Shown: in pieces, positions 1 through 14,082 of the stretch
Layout: each line of letters starts with the position of its first letter
Position numbering within the stretch: position 1 is the first letter of the stretch
DNA from: Vespa crabro
Taxonomy: Eukaryota; Arthropoda; Insecta; Hymenoptera; Vespidae
Length of the DNA: 64,000 nucleotides
Reading direction: 5' to 3'
Assembly (NCBI RefSeq): GCF_910589235.1
Contig: NC_060965.1
Location: 5,511,697 to 5,575,696, forward strand
Program-made: the position numbers and the translations under genes
Notes under the pieces: generated by a model
Told to the model about the DNA's origin: nothing
The model's input: only the letters and a program-made list of their open reading frames with translations
Databases searched by the model: none

Positions 1-235
1 TATTATCTTGAATGACTCTTATTCCTTTGCTTATTCTACGAATCAGACAGTTAACGTCCTCGAGAGGGTAAGAGGAGAGGTTTGGGAGGAGGAAGGAAGA
101 GAGAAGAATAGAGACAGAAAGAAAGAAAAGAGGGAGAGAGAGAGACAGACAAACAGACAGAGAAAAATAGTTGCACTTTCAGTCGACACTGTCTCCATCA
201 ACTGCATCATTTACTTTTTATTGTTTTCTTACAGC

Positions 236-247
236 ATCTCTCTCTGT

Positions 248-294
<47 letters not shown>

Positions 295-353
295 CTGTCT
301 CTTTCTCTCTCTCTCTCTCTCTACCTCTCTTTCTCTCCCTCTTTCTCTCTTGG
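236..353. repeat. (TC)n pyrimidine microsatellite
   Basis: Interrupted (TC)n with T-rich and CTTT breaks. It gives long Ser-Leu repeat frames that should not be read as protein. Confidence 0.95.
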
Positions 354-423
354 ATGAGAAATTGATCTTTGCCTACGAACGTGACTAAAAGAACTTTACC
401 TCGTGGTATGTATTTATTTGTAC

Positions 424-427
424 TATA

Positions 428-476
<49 letters not shown>
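424..476. repeat. (TA)n microsatellite
   Basis: Nearly pure TA dinucleotide run with one G interruption near its left end. Confidence 0.95.
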
Positions 477-479
<3 letters not shown>

Positions 480-2092
480 GATAGATATGTACATACATGT
501 ACAAGTACGTGTAGCCTCGAAAGCGGAAGTTATTAACCATCATCGAATTGCTAATGTCTTTATCGTAGTGACATTCGATAGATGAATCCAAAATTGAATG
601 AATGGATCAAGGAAGCTAATACAATTGTCTAACCTACCTACATTTTTATTATTGCAATTATTGCAATCATACTTGATATTTTTTTTATCAAACAAATTTT
701 TATAAAATCATATTTATATTATATTATATTATATTGTCTTCATAAAAAAAAAGCACGTGAAAGTTAATTAATTAAATTCGAATAATAATGTTATAGCATA
801 AGATTTGATTAATTTTAATTTTATTATCATATTATCTTTCATTTTAAACAATAAATATAAAAGGATAGATTTATCTCAAATTCAGCATTAAAATTTTTGC
901 TCTTATAACTTTACGTAACATACATAAATATTTTTGTTCTTATTGTTGTTACTTATTAATAATTGACGTGTATCAAACTTTTTTTTCTTTATAGTGATTA
1001 CTTTTCACTTTTAATCCGTACAATTGGCAAAAATGATTAATGTCTCTTTCACGTTGTTCTCTTTTATATTTTTTTTTCTCCCCCCAATTTCCGTGGATGT
1101 TTAGTGTTTAGATAATTGCTATTACCAAAATGGGTATTGTTTTAGAAAAGTTTTAGAATAAATATGTAAAAGCGAAGATAAAGAGGATCTCTTAACATTC
1201 AAGTTAGGTGACGTACATCACCTCCGGACAAGGTTTACATCCCGAAACGATGTCAAGACGACAATGACGACGTTATAATCGTAGCTACGAAGCTTGCCAT
1301 CGCTGGTAGTAAGGATGTGCTTAGAAAATGATTAGCTATGCGCGACGCGAAGGTGTCACTTCCTCTGCTTCGACTTCCGCCCGCCGGAAACGTCCTTCCA
1401 ACAGCGGCTGAATCCTTAAATGCCGACGATCTTTCGAGGTCTCGCTCCCACAACCCTCTCTCTTTCTTTTTGTTTCTTCATCTCAATGTATTAATGTGTT
1501 ATGCGTGATACTTCAATCAATCGATTATTAAATCATCCAACTACCATTGACCTATTTCATTAATGAAGTAAATAAAAAAAAAGTTAAGAAAAAATCGACA
1601 TACAAATAGGTTTCCAATGTCGATATTTATAATCCATTAGGCATACAATTATATATATAATTTTTATTAAATATTATTTTCTTTTTATAAAATTATTATT
1701 TTTTTTGCTCTTTTTTTTTCTTTTAAATTAGAAAATCATTTAGTTTGGCAAAATTAGTTTTTCTCAATAATATATATTTCAAATAGATCGAATATATATC
1801 GACAAATTTCAACAATATTTATCTAAATCTAATTCATATTAAATATCCTTTGGATACACTTTTTCTTTCTTTTTTTCTTTCTTTTTTTAGATGAGATTAA
1901 ATAAATTCAGATGCGTATTATTGAAATATAATTATCCATATAAATCATTGATGTATATAAATTTCATTCGTGTAAGAATGAAGTTACTTTTTCGCATAAA
2001 TTTATTATCGAGAGATCAAACATATCTAAATAGATAAATAATCTCAGAAAAATTTCTTCCTATCTAAATCTTTAAAGAATATTATTTAAATT

Positions 2093-2148
<56 letters not shown>
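2093..2148. repeat. (TA)n microsatellite
   Basis: Long uninterrupted TA run in the gene-free AT-rich stretch before the carboxypeptidase exons. Confidence 0.95.
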
Positions 2149-2153
<5 letters not shown>

Positions 2154-2568
2154 TATTCTTCGGATTAGAAACAAAAGATTATCTCTTCAGATCTATCTTT
2201 TAAGATATCAAACGTATTTAGATATACATTAACAAACAATCCTTTTATATCTACATCTCTGATATAACCAGATATAATTTATATTAGATAAAATTACTTT
2301 TTAAAATTAGATATAGAAATATATTATCCCAAAGTTATCTTATTTAAAGTATTTTCGTTCAAATTAAATGTAATAAATAATTTCAATACTCGATTCAATT
2401 TCTAATTTTAAATTTAAATTGAAATTATTATATTTAAAATAGAACTTCGTTTTTAAACATATAAATCTCTGGATAACGATGATCATTGATAATTTGTTTT
2501 TTTTTCTCTTTTCAATTGCCTTCGTTTCTTTTATTTTCTCCTTTTTCTTTTTTTTTGTTCGATCATAG

Positions 2569-3227
2569 CAATCGATATGGACTAACGAACGAAGACTTGA
2601 ACAGACGATGGAGCAATCCGGATCAATCGTTACATCCAGTGATCTATCACACGAAGGGCTTGATGGAGTACTGCACAAGGGTCCTACAAAGACCTCCTCA
2701 TGTCTTCGTAGACTATCACGGCCATTCACGGAGGAAGAACGTGTTTCTCTTCGGTTGTTCAAGGTCGAGTTCTTGGAGCGCCGCGGACAGGGCGAAACCG
2801 GACCAGCCGGTGCAGTATTTGGTAAGGGACGAAAGAGGGATCGACGAGGGTATTATTTTTAGACTCTGCGTGTATTCACTGTATATCGATGGATGCGCGT
2901 GCTTCTCGTAAATCAACGCATCGACGTCTCTCGGACGTCTTTGAAATTCTTCTTTTAAAGGCTAACAATCAATTGAAAAAACTAACAAACTAAAATCACC
3001 ATATATCATCCTTTAAAGATTACCCTTATTATTTATTAAAAGGAATAAAAGAAAAGTAAATGGTAGATTTATAATCATTACCTTTTACAATTTTTAACTA
3101 TAGATTTATTCGAATCTTCTTTTTTTCATTATTCGAATATCCAATCATCATAATTATATTTATTCATCATAATTATATTTATTAATCATAATTATATTTA
3201 TTAATTTAAAATTTATTTATTTTTAAA

Positions 3228-3270
<43 letters not shown>

Positions 3271-3321
3271 ATCGGAATTTTTGCATATAGTAATGTAGAA
3301 GTGAATTAATATATATATATA

Positions 3322-3365
<44 letters not shown>

Positions 3366-4088
3366 AGATAACTTATACTATACTAAAATAAAAATTTCAT
3401 TTCTATCGATCAAATCTATCGATTATATTCATGGTCATAAAATTGTTCGAATCAAGATCATGATTGATTTTGATCGTATTAAAACTAAGGATTCATTATG
3501 AAGAATTTCTATTAAAAAAAAAAAAAAAATTTCTATCTTCGTAGATCTTACCGCATCTAATGCAAAGCGTTTCACCGGCATTTGCTTTGCCGCTGTGTTC
3601 CTTCAAGGTAGAAAGAAATAAGGAATCCACCGCCAGGGTTGCCATATGGCGGCAGTTGGGTGTTTCGAAGTAAGTACCGATCGCATCTTGAGAAACGATC
3701 TGACTCGCAATGAGTCTACGTGTGGGGTCGACCAAGGTCGAATTCACGATTCTACCGATCAGACTCCGAGCTTGCCGAACAAGCTTTTGCTCCTTCTTCT
3801 CTCTGTTATGTATTCGAAACCCTATCGATATAATTACCTGTTACTTGAAAGTTTTCCTAACTGATTGCACACATCGAAAGTATCATTTAATTAACGAATT
3901 CATTATCTCATTAACAGAAGTTACACGATGGAGAGTAGCTTCTGCGGATGTGATCAAGGTGTCCTCGCTGGATTACATCTTGATACAAATCATTTGAAAG
4001 CTATTGGACAAGACTTTTGTCAGGCATTAGCTATGATGAAAGATGCTGACGAAGATTGGAATGTTGACAAGTAAGTGTCGTTTAATAA

Positions 4089-4160
<72 letters not shown>

Positions 4161-5155
4161 TCTATATTATTACCGAAACGGCCGAAATTTTTTTTTTCTA
4201 ATAAAATTTTTATTATATGTATTAATTTAATTCAATTTAATAAAAGCAAAAGACAAAGAGAATAATGAAAAGTAACAATCTGAACTCCATATTGATAGTT
4301 CAATGTTAAAAGAAATTTCTTAATAATATCGATTTGATTCAATCAATGCAATGAAAAAAAAAATAATAATAAATAAATAAATAAATAAAAAAAAATATAT
4401 ATATATGAAAACTAAGATTACGATCTAATAGTTCCATGCTAACATTTCTTCTTACATTATTATAATTATAATATATTTGTTATTTGACTCAATAACAGAT
4501 TTGAGAAAATAGATTTAGCCAATGTCTGTCGCAATTTTATGAATTAGATATTTAAAACTTATTACTGTCGATCGAGTTAGATGAGATTATGAGGGATCAG
4601 ATTGTTGTTGAACACAGATACATCGAAGAGTCCTGCTGTCAACGAAAATGTATCCAACGAAAAATGAGAAGAAAGCCTAAATGCATTCAGGACAAACTTG
4701 CCATACATCATATCAGTGGGATTCCTTAGCGAAGGGAAATGTAATTATCGATTGAAAATCGTGATGATGCACGTTTATGTATGCTTGTTTTTTTTTCTTT
4801 TTATCTTTTTCTTTCTTTATTTCTTTCTCTTTTTTTTCTTTTTTTTTTGTTTTTTTGTTTTCTAACAAGAATTCGCTTTAGGATCTAAAGAAGATGAAAA
4901 GCTTCATTTTGGGATCTATCTAATTTGATTGACTGGCCTATAACAACTAATCACTTTTAATTAATCTTTCGAACTAGTACTTGTGTTTGTTTCTAAACTA
5001 TTTGTCATAGGATATTTCATTAATTCGTTTCCCCTTTCTTTTGTCTGTTTTTTTGTAGAATTCCAATGGGAGAAACGATACCTGAAGAATCAGGATGCAT
5101 GGAGGACGATGTATCCTCCAGTTGTGATTCGGACGAGTCTGATTTGGAGACCTAA
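2569..5155 (+). CDS. AGTPBP1: Cytosolic carboxypeptidase, CCP1/Nna1 type (3' part, four exons)
   Basis: M14 zinc carboxypeptidase that trims glutamate from tubulin and other proteins in the cytosol (family knowledge). Exons read 2569-2821, 3545-3669, 3918-4070 and 5059-5155, with AG acceptors and GTAAG donors, and join in frame to give the last ~208 residues. Visible motifs in order: LTNEDLNRRW, HPVIYHTKGL, DYHGHSRRKNVFLFGC (its His is the third zinc ligand), then KESTARVAIW with the catalytic Glu, then SYTMESSFCGCDQG. The KESTAR and GCDQG forms point to CCP1/CCP4 rather than CCP2/3, CCP5 or CCP6. The HxxE zinc pair must lie in an exon upstream of the window. The protein ends in a short acidic, Ser-rich tail and TAA at 5153-5155. 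Most relatives have WRE where this one has WRQ after KESTAR. The exon that starts at 3918 begins with one base completing a Lys codon. Confidence 0.9.
3231..3363. repeat. Two (TA)n runs in a carboxypeptidase intron
   Basis: TA runs at about 3231-3264 and 3309-3363, separated by a short unique segment, in the intron between the first two exons seen here. Confidence 0.9.
4093..4157. repeat. (TA)n microsatellite just after a splice donor
   Basis: A pure TA run beginning about 23 bases after the donor of the exon that ends at 4070. Confidence 0.95.
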
Positions 5156-5471
5156 AGATTCTCTTTCCATCTCAGTTTGGAAGATTTGCGAATCGAACAT
5201 TTACTTGTCAGAAGATAAATTTATTAACCGTTGATGTTTGGAATATACGCTGATTCTGGTTCCGAATCCGGGCACACACGAAGTTATTATTTTTGTGAAA
5301 AAGATTTATTGAAAAATCGTAACAAATGGTTAAAATCGTTTACAACTTATTTACTATCTACATTCTAGGCGAGATAAGTTTGTTATATTAAGTATCAACA
5401 AAATCACAAGAAAAAAGATAATGATGAGAAATAAATAGAAAGGATTGGTTTGTTTTATCCTTTACATTATT

Positions 5472-5510
<39 letters not shown>

Positions 5511-8440
5511 AAAAAATCAGAACATCTTACGTTACGATGTTATTGATGAATTTACAATAATTTTTTCCTTTTTCCTTTTTCTATTTTTCTTTTTTTTTTT
5601 TCCTGAAGAAAATCGAACTCAAATATCTCGGAACCAGAATTTAAAAATGGAATATTCTTCGTGTTACACTAACATTATCCTCTTTTTTACGATTTTTCTA
5701 TGTCATTTAAAAAAATGTGATTCATTAAAATCTTATTTGACAAATCACAGCCAATTAATATATTGAATCAAACACGAAGAACAATCCAATTATATTAAGT
5801 CTACGAGAGTTAATCGAAAGTAAAAGTACATAATGATTGTTCGAATGAACAAATTATTTGACAATATCTTTGGTAGGAATTTTCAAATATAATGGATAAC
5901 GTACATGCGATTAGCTAAAACATCTAATCTACTTTGAGTACTAGAATAACATGAAGATGATCGCTCGCACTCTCGCATTCTCTCGCTGTACCTCGCTATC
6001 AGATACTTACATGTGATAAATTTAATAGAAAAAAAAAAAATAATAATAATAATAATAAAATAATAATAAAATGAAATATAAGTGAAAAATAAAGAAAAAA
6101 ACAAAAAACCATGAAATGAATCCAAACGTCAAGTCGAATCCTAGGATTACGTGGAACGATGACTATTCTATTTAGGTAATAAATCGTGTGTTGTTATATA
6201 CTCAACGTCATTCCGAAAAAAATTGTTTAATTTCCCTTTTCTTTTTTTTTTGGATTTTTTGTTTTCTTTTTTTTATTTGTTTTTTTTTTGTTTTTTTTTT
6301 CTTTTCTTTTTTGGTTAAATTGTTTCTCATTCGCCTTAATATGAATAAGATCGCACGAATATTATACAGAGAACATCACTCGCTTGTTACCAAGTGTAAC
6401 AAATTCTGGTTATTATTGTGTTAATTGCTTTAATACAAGCGGTATACATGATAGTGCTCTACGGTATAACGATTATTATTAATATAGTTATAGATATATT
6501 TTTCCTTTTTTTTTTTCCTGTTCGTGCTCACGTTAATTACGCGTCCAAAGTGATAATAAAAAAAAAAAATAAAAAAAAAATGTATATATATCTAACGCGC
6601 GCTATGTCGTACACGTGCATGCAAAAGAGACATTTTTTATAAATAGAGATTTATAAAAAAAAAAAAGAATATTAAACATGGACATTTTTGAAAAATGATT
6701 ACTAATAATCACGCTATAGATATTATTCGTGAATATCGGATTTGCGAGAATGCGAAAAACGGCAAGTTATACACGAATAAAAGCGAGCGACCTAAAGGTA
6801 AGATAAGAATTCGAAGAGTTTCTTCCTTTTTTCCTTTTTTTGTGCTTCTTTTTTCAAATTCATGCATACGCTCAGAAGAAAAAGGATAGTTCGGCCAGCG
6901 ATCTATCATTAAATATACGTGATCAGAGAAATAATGTTTGGCGTTAAAGATAAGATTTGTTTAAAGCAGGTGGCAATTAAATAAGTAGCAATTTTTCTTT
7001 TGTTTTCGTTTCTTTTTTTTTTCGACTTACTAAAATCGATTTATACTTTGTCATCGAACGCTAATCATGAAAATAATCATCAATCGCTACGAAAATCTTC
7101 AATGGCTTGGAAAAAGCAATAAGCACGGTTTTTCGATCTATACTTAATCGATATTAAAAAAAAAAAAAAAAAAAGAAAAAATAAATAAATGAACAATATG
7201 ATAAAAAATACTACGAAATATTAAAATCAATATACTATGTAATATTATACTTTCAAGAAATTCTTTATCTCGATCGATAAAAAATATTTGTATATTTAAA
7301 TATACTGCGCGCCAATGAGAAAGAGATATGTTATTGATCTCAATTAAATATGTAATCGATAAACGCTTCTATTTTTTTGCATATGTACTTACACTCGATA
7401 AAGCAGTTTATTATCGATCGATAATGTAGGAAACTAGACAACGACGAATAGTCGATAACTTATCTTTTAGAATTCGAACTATAGAAAATCCACGATCGAG
7501 AATCTAAGAAAAATTGTGCCCCTGTATGAAGATTAATTGACGAAAACTAGATTGCTTTACATATTCTTAATTCAATAAGAGACAAAATAGATCGTTCGCG
7601 ATGACATTTTAAGAACTCATCGATCGACACGACTGAAATTTTCAAACGTGAAAATTCCTATATTTCACGGTCACGATAGGATTGGCAAATATATCAAAAT
7701 AATGACAGAATATTATTGTCTTTATGGCGCGTAACAATGTGTAACGTTTATCGTTAAATCCTATCTTTCGCTGGCACTTGAATTTTCCTAGAAATTTCTA
7801 AAGCCGACCAATAGCCAAAATTTATGCATATATTAGTGCCTAAAATCCGACAGATTTTGCGACGATCGTACGTATGTCCGAATAAATATGTTAAAAATCA
7901 TTTCAATTTTAGTAATTTAACCACACACACACACGCATATATATAATAAACGAAAAAGAAATTATTCTGATCGAATTTTCGCGAGCAAAAAATGACGGAA
8001 TTTAGTATTTATCAGCATTTAATAGTATACAACAATTTTTCTAACGAAATAAGAAAGAATTATATAATTAATTTCGCAAGGAAGTCAATTAAATTTTCGA
8101 TTGATATTAATTTTGAATTTGACCATATGAAATATTCCATTACGTACGATCGGTATATATTTAAACAAAGAAATTATATTAAGAATAAAGTGAAGAAGAT
8201 TAGGATGATGAGTTTAGCAAGAGAAAAAGTACGATAGTCAATTGATAGTGGAGAGTCGATATAGAACAAGAAGCAACGCCGAATTCTATAAGAACAATGA
8301 CACTCATGCTAATAGGAGAATATACCACAGAAAGTGGTGCAAGAAACAACGATAATTCAAACTACATTATCAATCTCCACATCAATGGCAATCGACTCGA
8401 ATCTCATAATTTTATGATATTTTAAAGGATTAAATTAAAT
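5156..8440. other. Region between two convergent genes
   Basis: It probably holds the 3' UTR of the carboxypeptidase and perhaps part of that of the uncoupling protein. Contents are poly(A) at 5480-5509, T-rich runs, an (AAT)n stretch near 6040-6070, and otherwise non-repetitive AT-rich sequence. A short open + strand frame near 8243-8424 has no recognisable motif. No RNA gene seen. Confidence 0.5.
5430..5435 (+). terminator. Candidate poly(A) signal of the carboxypeptidase
   Basis: AATAAA about 275 bases after the stop codon, before an A-rich run at 5480-5510. It is the first canonical hexamer I found downstream of the stop. Confidence 0.4.
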
Positions 8441-8466
8441 CGTCTTGTCTTTGTCAAGATAAGACG
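8441..8466 (-). promoter_or_regulatory. Hairpin directly after the uncoupling protein stop codon
   Basis: Inverted repeat of 11 bases (one mismatch) around a 4-base loop, starting only about 6 bases past the stop codon on the - strand. Overlapping AATAAA hexamers (8468-8477) lie between it and the coding sequence and share bases with the stop. It could act in 3' end formation or mRNA stability; this is inference. Confidence 0.5.
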
Positions 8467-8472
8467 ATTTAT

Positions 8473-10410
8473 TTATTCGTGGCCGTAAATTTTCTTCGCA
8501 TGTTTCTTGATTTGCTCGTAGGTGACCCAAAGCATGATGTTCCATGATACCAATCGTGTAAAGCTTGGGACGAAACCCTTGTAAAAAGCAGCGGGCCCTT
8601 CCTGAACGAACATTTTGACTGCACATTCAACTGCACCCTTGTATTCGCCAGGTGAGCTGTTCATATAGCGAGTTTTAACGACGTCGACTGGGCTAGCAGC
8701 TAGAGTGGTGCAAAGTCCAGCAGCTGTGGCGGCCGATAAATGACAAGGGATACCATCTCGAAGATAACCAGAGCCAATGATCATGTCCTTGATGATGTCG
8801 TAGCAAACGATCTCAGCAACGTTTACAATAACGTTCCGGGAGATGTTTGGCATGGTACCTTTTAAAAGAAGGAAACAAGTAATGATTTTTTTTAATTATT
8901 TATCATTTATTAATTTTCCTTTCTTATTTATTAGACTATTTCTATTGAATAGTTTTAATTATTACTTTTTCAACATGCTTTTATTATATAAACGTGATAT
9001 AATTGTAAATTTTCATGAACGAAGCTAAGATCCTTGATTATAGCATGGAGCAAAATTCAAATTAAAATTCTTTCGCATTTTACTTTTTTGGACTGCTTAA
9101 GGTATCAGTCTAACTTGTTCAATTCTTGAAGCAAATTTTTTTACAAATGTTTAATTAAAATAGTAAAGAAAAATGTGTTCGTTCTCTCGTATAACTTTAA
9201 AATTTAAAAAACGTGTTAAATTTGGAAAAAGATAGTCAATTGAAAAAAATACCTTTCCAAAGACCTCGAGTTCCTTCGACACTGGCAATATTTTTATAAG
9301 CCTGAAGAGTTGAGCTGTATCTTACTGATGATCGTCCATTGTTACCGGCTTGAAGACGAACCTTAACGACGTCAGTCGGTTGAGCAAAGAGCACTGCCAA
9401 AGCACCGGTTGTGATACCGGCCATAACACGAACACCAATGTTCATCGAACCGCTCCTGTTATTTCCTGTCGGTAAAGAAATTTCCTACAATGAGAAATCT
9501 TATATTGCGAGGAACGCAAATGTTTTTTTGGTGAACGAATTTAAAGAAGAGAAGAAGAAAAAAAAACCCTCAAAATACATGTTAAAGGACATAGAGATAT
9601 TAGGATTTAGTGTACGCATCATTCGCGTTTTACAACTATTTTCTTTCTTTTTTTTTTTTCTCTTCAATTTTCTATGCAGTTGTTTGATCATTAGTTAAAG
9701 TCAGAGGATTTAGTTAATAATGTTAATCAATTAGATTACTAACATGTTTCTATTTGTTGATGAATTTGTCTGTCTTCTTTTTTTTCTTTTCTTTTTATTC
9801 TTTTTCCTTTTTTTTTTCTTTTTTTTTTTGCTTCGAGTCAATTAAAAAAATTCCGTGAACACGCGTCGAATGTTTGAAATGATGTTAACGAGAAAAGAGA
9901 ATCTTCGACCGTAGAGATAAACCGACGATCTTTTTACTTTTTTTTTTCTTTTTTTTTTGTTTTTTCTCTTTTTTTTCAACGATATGAACAATTCGATTAA
10001 TTTAATTGAACTGATAAAAATTTTGTGTCAATTTTATGCGAGAATAATTAAAGTGATAAGATTTAGATTATTCGTACGTGAATTCATTTGAAAAAACGTA
10101 AATTAGGATTAAATCAATTCAATATTATTTGATTAGAATCAAGTAGGATTTATAAAAAAAAAAAAAACGTACGATATAGTTTGATAAGATAATTTTTTTT
10201 TTCTTTCCTACCATCGACAACTCCCTCCCTCTTTCGCTTATTTTTTTTTTTTTTTTTAATAAATTCGTTCTCCTTTTTGACGAAGAGAAAGACGACGATG
10301 TGACGAAGACAACGACGACGATGTGACGAAATTTCTCTTTTCGAGAAATTCAATGCTCGCGATATATTATATAAGCAATTTATATATTAATTTTTTCATC
10401 TCTCTCTCTC

Positions 10411-10478
<68 letters not shown>

Positions 10479-11632
10479 TCGATGCATATATGTCGTGTAT
10501 ATACGTATATTTTCAATCATGTGAGACAATAAATTTATTATCCTTTGACAGGAAGAATTAATTTATTTAATTAATTAATCAATCAATTAGAGTAGCATAA
10601 TAGAGTAGACTGTTGTAGCAGATCAAATATATAGTATTGTTATCATAAATATTTGTCTTTGTAATGCAGTATGTATGTGTGTGTGTGTGTGTGTAAAAAA
10701 TATTTGAGCTTTATCTCATAGTTTTGTAATATTTATATACATAGTGAAGAAATATGTTCTAATAAATTTGACTCAAAAAATTATTTCTTTTCGTAATCAA
10801 TAAATATTTATTTCAATCAATGAAAACGAAATCAAGATTTAATTGAGACATCAAAAGATTTCGATTAATTGATTTTAATAAATCGACAATAATTAAATAA
10901 AATTAATTGCAATGTATTATATTACCATATAGTTCTATCCATATTTATCATTGCATATCCATTATATATTAAAACGAATCAAAAATATTAATTAATTAAC
11001 ACGAAAATCTAATGGATTTCGTAAAAACGAGAAAAATAATTTCACGAGACCAAATTTATTAGAAACCATTTGTTTCTAATTCATTCGAATTAATACCTTA
11101 CTTCATCATATCAAATAAACTCAATTAGTTTGTAACACACCTAATATTAATTTATACGTGATTGGTATATGTTCGATTGTGTATGTATGTGTATGTGTAT
11201 GTGTATGTATGTATGTATGTATGTATGTATATTTGTTTGTTTGTATTTGTATACGTGTTAGTGTTTGTTAAATGATGGAGATGAAGATGTAGTACCCGTA
11301 CGTACTTAGGCGTGCGCGTTTGCGCACCCTCGTAAGAATTATATATCAAAAGTTAGGAGTTTGTTGGATGTACCGTCGATGATTCCAGCGTAGAGTGACT
11401 TCACGCTGTCGTAGAGGCCCAACCGTACGCTGGCGAAACACATCTGTCTCTGGAGTCCCGCGGACAGACCTCCGTACAGGCTCCTGTAACCACCCTCGCT
11501 CAAGCTCACCGCCCTCAAAATTTACCCTCAAACGTTTCCCCGGGTGTGAAAAATGTGATTTTTTCCTTTCGTCTCTCTTTTCTCTCTCTCTCTCCCTCTC
11601 CCTCTCCCTCTCTCTCTCTCTCTCTCACTGTC

Positions 11633-11686
<54 letters not shown>

Positions 11687-14051
11687 TCTCTCTTTCTCTC
11701 ATTTTGTCTACCTATGTCCCTTTTATTTGTATTATTTTCTTTTATAAACCCACATCTCCCTTATTTTCTTTTTTCTTCTTTTTTTTTCATTTTATTTATA
11801 TATTTATTTATTTTTTTTTTTTTTTTTTTTTATTAAAATTCGCAAATTTTTCTTTTTCAAAATAGATAAAATTAGGCAGGAAAAATGTTATTCGCACATT
11901 CGACTATCTTTTCTTTATTCTATCTTTCTTTATTGTCTTATTTTCTTTTTTCTTTTTTTTTTTTCTTATTATCATGTTATTTTATTTAATTACTCTTTTT
12001 CTTTGACTTTTTTCTTTTTTTTTTTTTTTTAAATACTAGATCTACAGAGTCTCCGTTAAGAAATAATTATTATTGTTGAGCATTTAATTTTGATCAGCGT
12101 AATCAATTTCAATTAACGTAATCAATTATAATGGAAAAAAAGGAACATAATTTAATATAAATCTAGTATTAATGATATATATTTATATATATATATATTA
12201 TTTCTTTTTTTGTTAGAAAAAAATTATATACACTATTTTAACACAATGCTAAATATTAATTCTCATATTAAAGCCAATGTAACGAAACAATTATTAATTG
12301 ATAATTTACTTATTGTATATTATTTTCTTTTTTTTTTCTCTATGATTTCTTTTTCTTTTTATATTTTATTACGACTATTATTATTATTAGAAGAACTAGG
12401 TGGACGTACGCGAGAGAAAAGAGGACGGCCCGAGAGCCGCGTGGTATCATCGAGAGAGAGCTTGTGCCGAGAGCTGGACTAACTTGTCTCGTATAAGAGC
12501 AAAACGCGTTGAAAGCTCAACCAAGGAAGAAAAGAATGCCGGTCTGGCATTCGCAAAAGTAAACTGCAGTTAGGCAAAATAAATATAACTCACAGAAAAA
12601 GAGTACGTGCGAGATTTGAAATAAAAAAGGAAGGAAAAGAAAAGAAAAGAAAAGAAAAGAAAAGAAAAGAATGAAACGGCAAAGAAAAGAACAGCACAGC
12701 AAAGAATCCAAAATGTAGAATTTCATGCGTTTGTTCGATCGGGCGAGAGTTGCTTTTTTTTCTTTTTTTTTTTTTTTTAAGAAAAGAAAAAAAAAAGAAA
12801 GAGAGAATATAAAATTGCTACGTTATCTATATTTCATTTTAAACGAATTTCATTCCTAAATTGTTCGCCAAAAATTATAATAATAATTAATAGTCGAATT
12901 AACATTACTCATCTCTATTAACAATTTAATCATAATACATTTGTATTGTAAATAATAAATGATTTATACTGTAAATTTTGTGCGTTTCTTTTTTAACTTG
13001 CATTTATAATAAAAAAGAAAAAATTACATTCTGTAATCATGAAAAAGCAACTTTCGCGTGAAGGAATAATCGAACGAACATTATCAAAAAGAGTGCCAAT
13101 AAATGTCGTTCCTAGTCGTTTTCATTCTCTTTGATTTTTTTTGTATCATATTGTTATCAAACAATTGATTAGATTTTTCATAGATATTAAAGAGGAACAC
13201 TCGTTGTTGGCACATGAACAGAGAGGTTTAAGAGGTTTAATAAGAGTTTAAAAAGAAATGAATATTGAAAAAAAAAAAAAAACAAAAAAAACGGATAACT
13301 TAAATCGAAGAAAAAAGCGATCGAACGAGTCGACGAGCATTATCATTTTCGAGTACTTTGTAATTTGCCGATCGAAGCTCGCAATTGTTCTTTTTTTTCT
13401 CTTTTTTCTTTTTTTTTTTTATATTTTGTTTCAAATTAACTTCGAATCGATCTCCGTCGTTGCTACCAATTATAATAATTATTCTCTCTTCATGCACACT
13501 CGGCCTAACTATAGTAACACTATAATAATAATTTGATAAAAATAAATCTACAAAGAAATTCTATATTTTATTTGTTAATTAAATTTTTACCGTATTCTTT
13601 TTTCCTTCGAATATGATGATGATTAAAATAAAAAAAATGAACGTCTTTGCAAAGTAAGAAATTTATGTAATGACATTAATAATTAGTATAATTAGACCGT
13701 TTGTGGAACTTGGCAGTAACGAAGGGATCGATCGTATTCCAACGATAATTGAAAAGCTTTGAACGTCTACGAGCCATCGACTCGAGAAATTTTCAAAATT
13801 CTTGTATTATTTTCATTAAAGCGAGAGAATTATATATTTTTTCTTTTTTTTTTCTTTTAAATTCATTTTTCCTTTTCTTTTTATTTTTTTTTTTATCGGC
13901 GAATAGGCCGTAAATGCAGCGAGTTAAATTAACGACTTGATCGTTTAAACGATAAATATAAGAGTCGATCGAATTACGAAACAAAATGGTCGGCTAGTTT
14001 ATATATCGCATTTATTATATGATAAATAAATATATAGTATATATATATATT

Positions 14052-14082
<31 letters not shown>

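Larger units (their letters stand above)
1..2568. other. AT-rich stretch before the first recognised exon
   Basis: No exon of the downstream carboxypeptidase could be recognised here, in particular not the one that should carry the HxxE zinc-binding pair. The stretch is probably its intron or a set of introns. It holds a purine tract at 96-165, a pyrimidine tract at 236-353, (TA)n runs at 424-476 and 2093-2148, and a less AT-rich island at about 1205-1450. That island is open on the - strand for 66 codons but resembles nothing I know. Confidence 0.5.

Noticed and set aside
1205..1453. Possible coding exon in the less AT-rich island upstream of the carboxypeptidase
   Set aside because: Neither strand gives residues resembling CCP1 or any family I know; stops interrupt the + strand frames.
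8243..8424. Open + strand frame opposite the uncoupling protein 3' flank
   Set aside because: About 60 codons, no known motif, no splice or promoter support.
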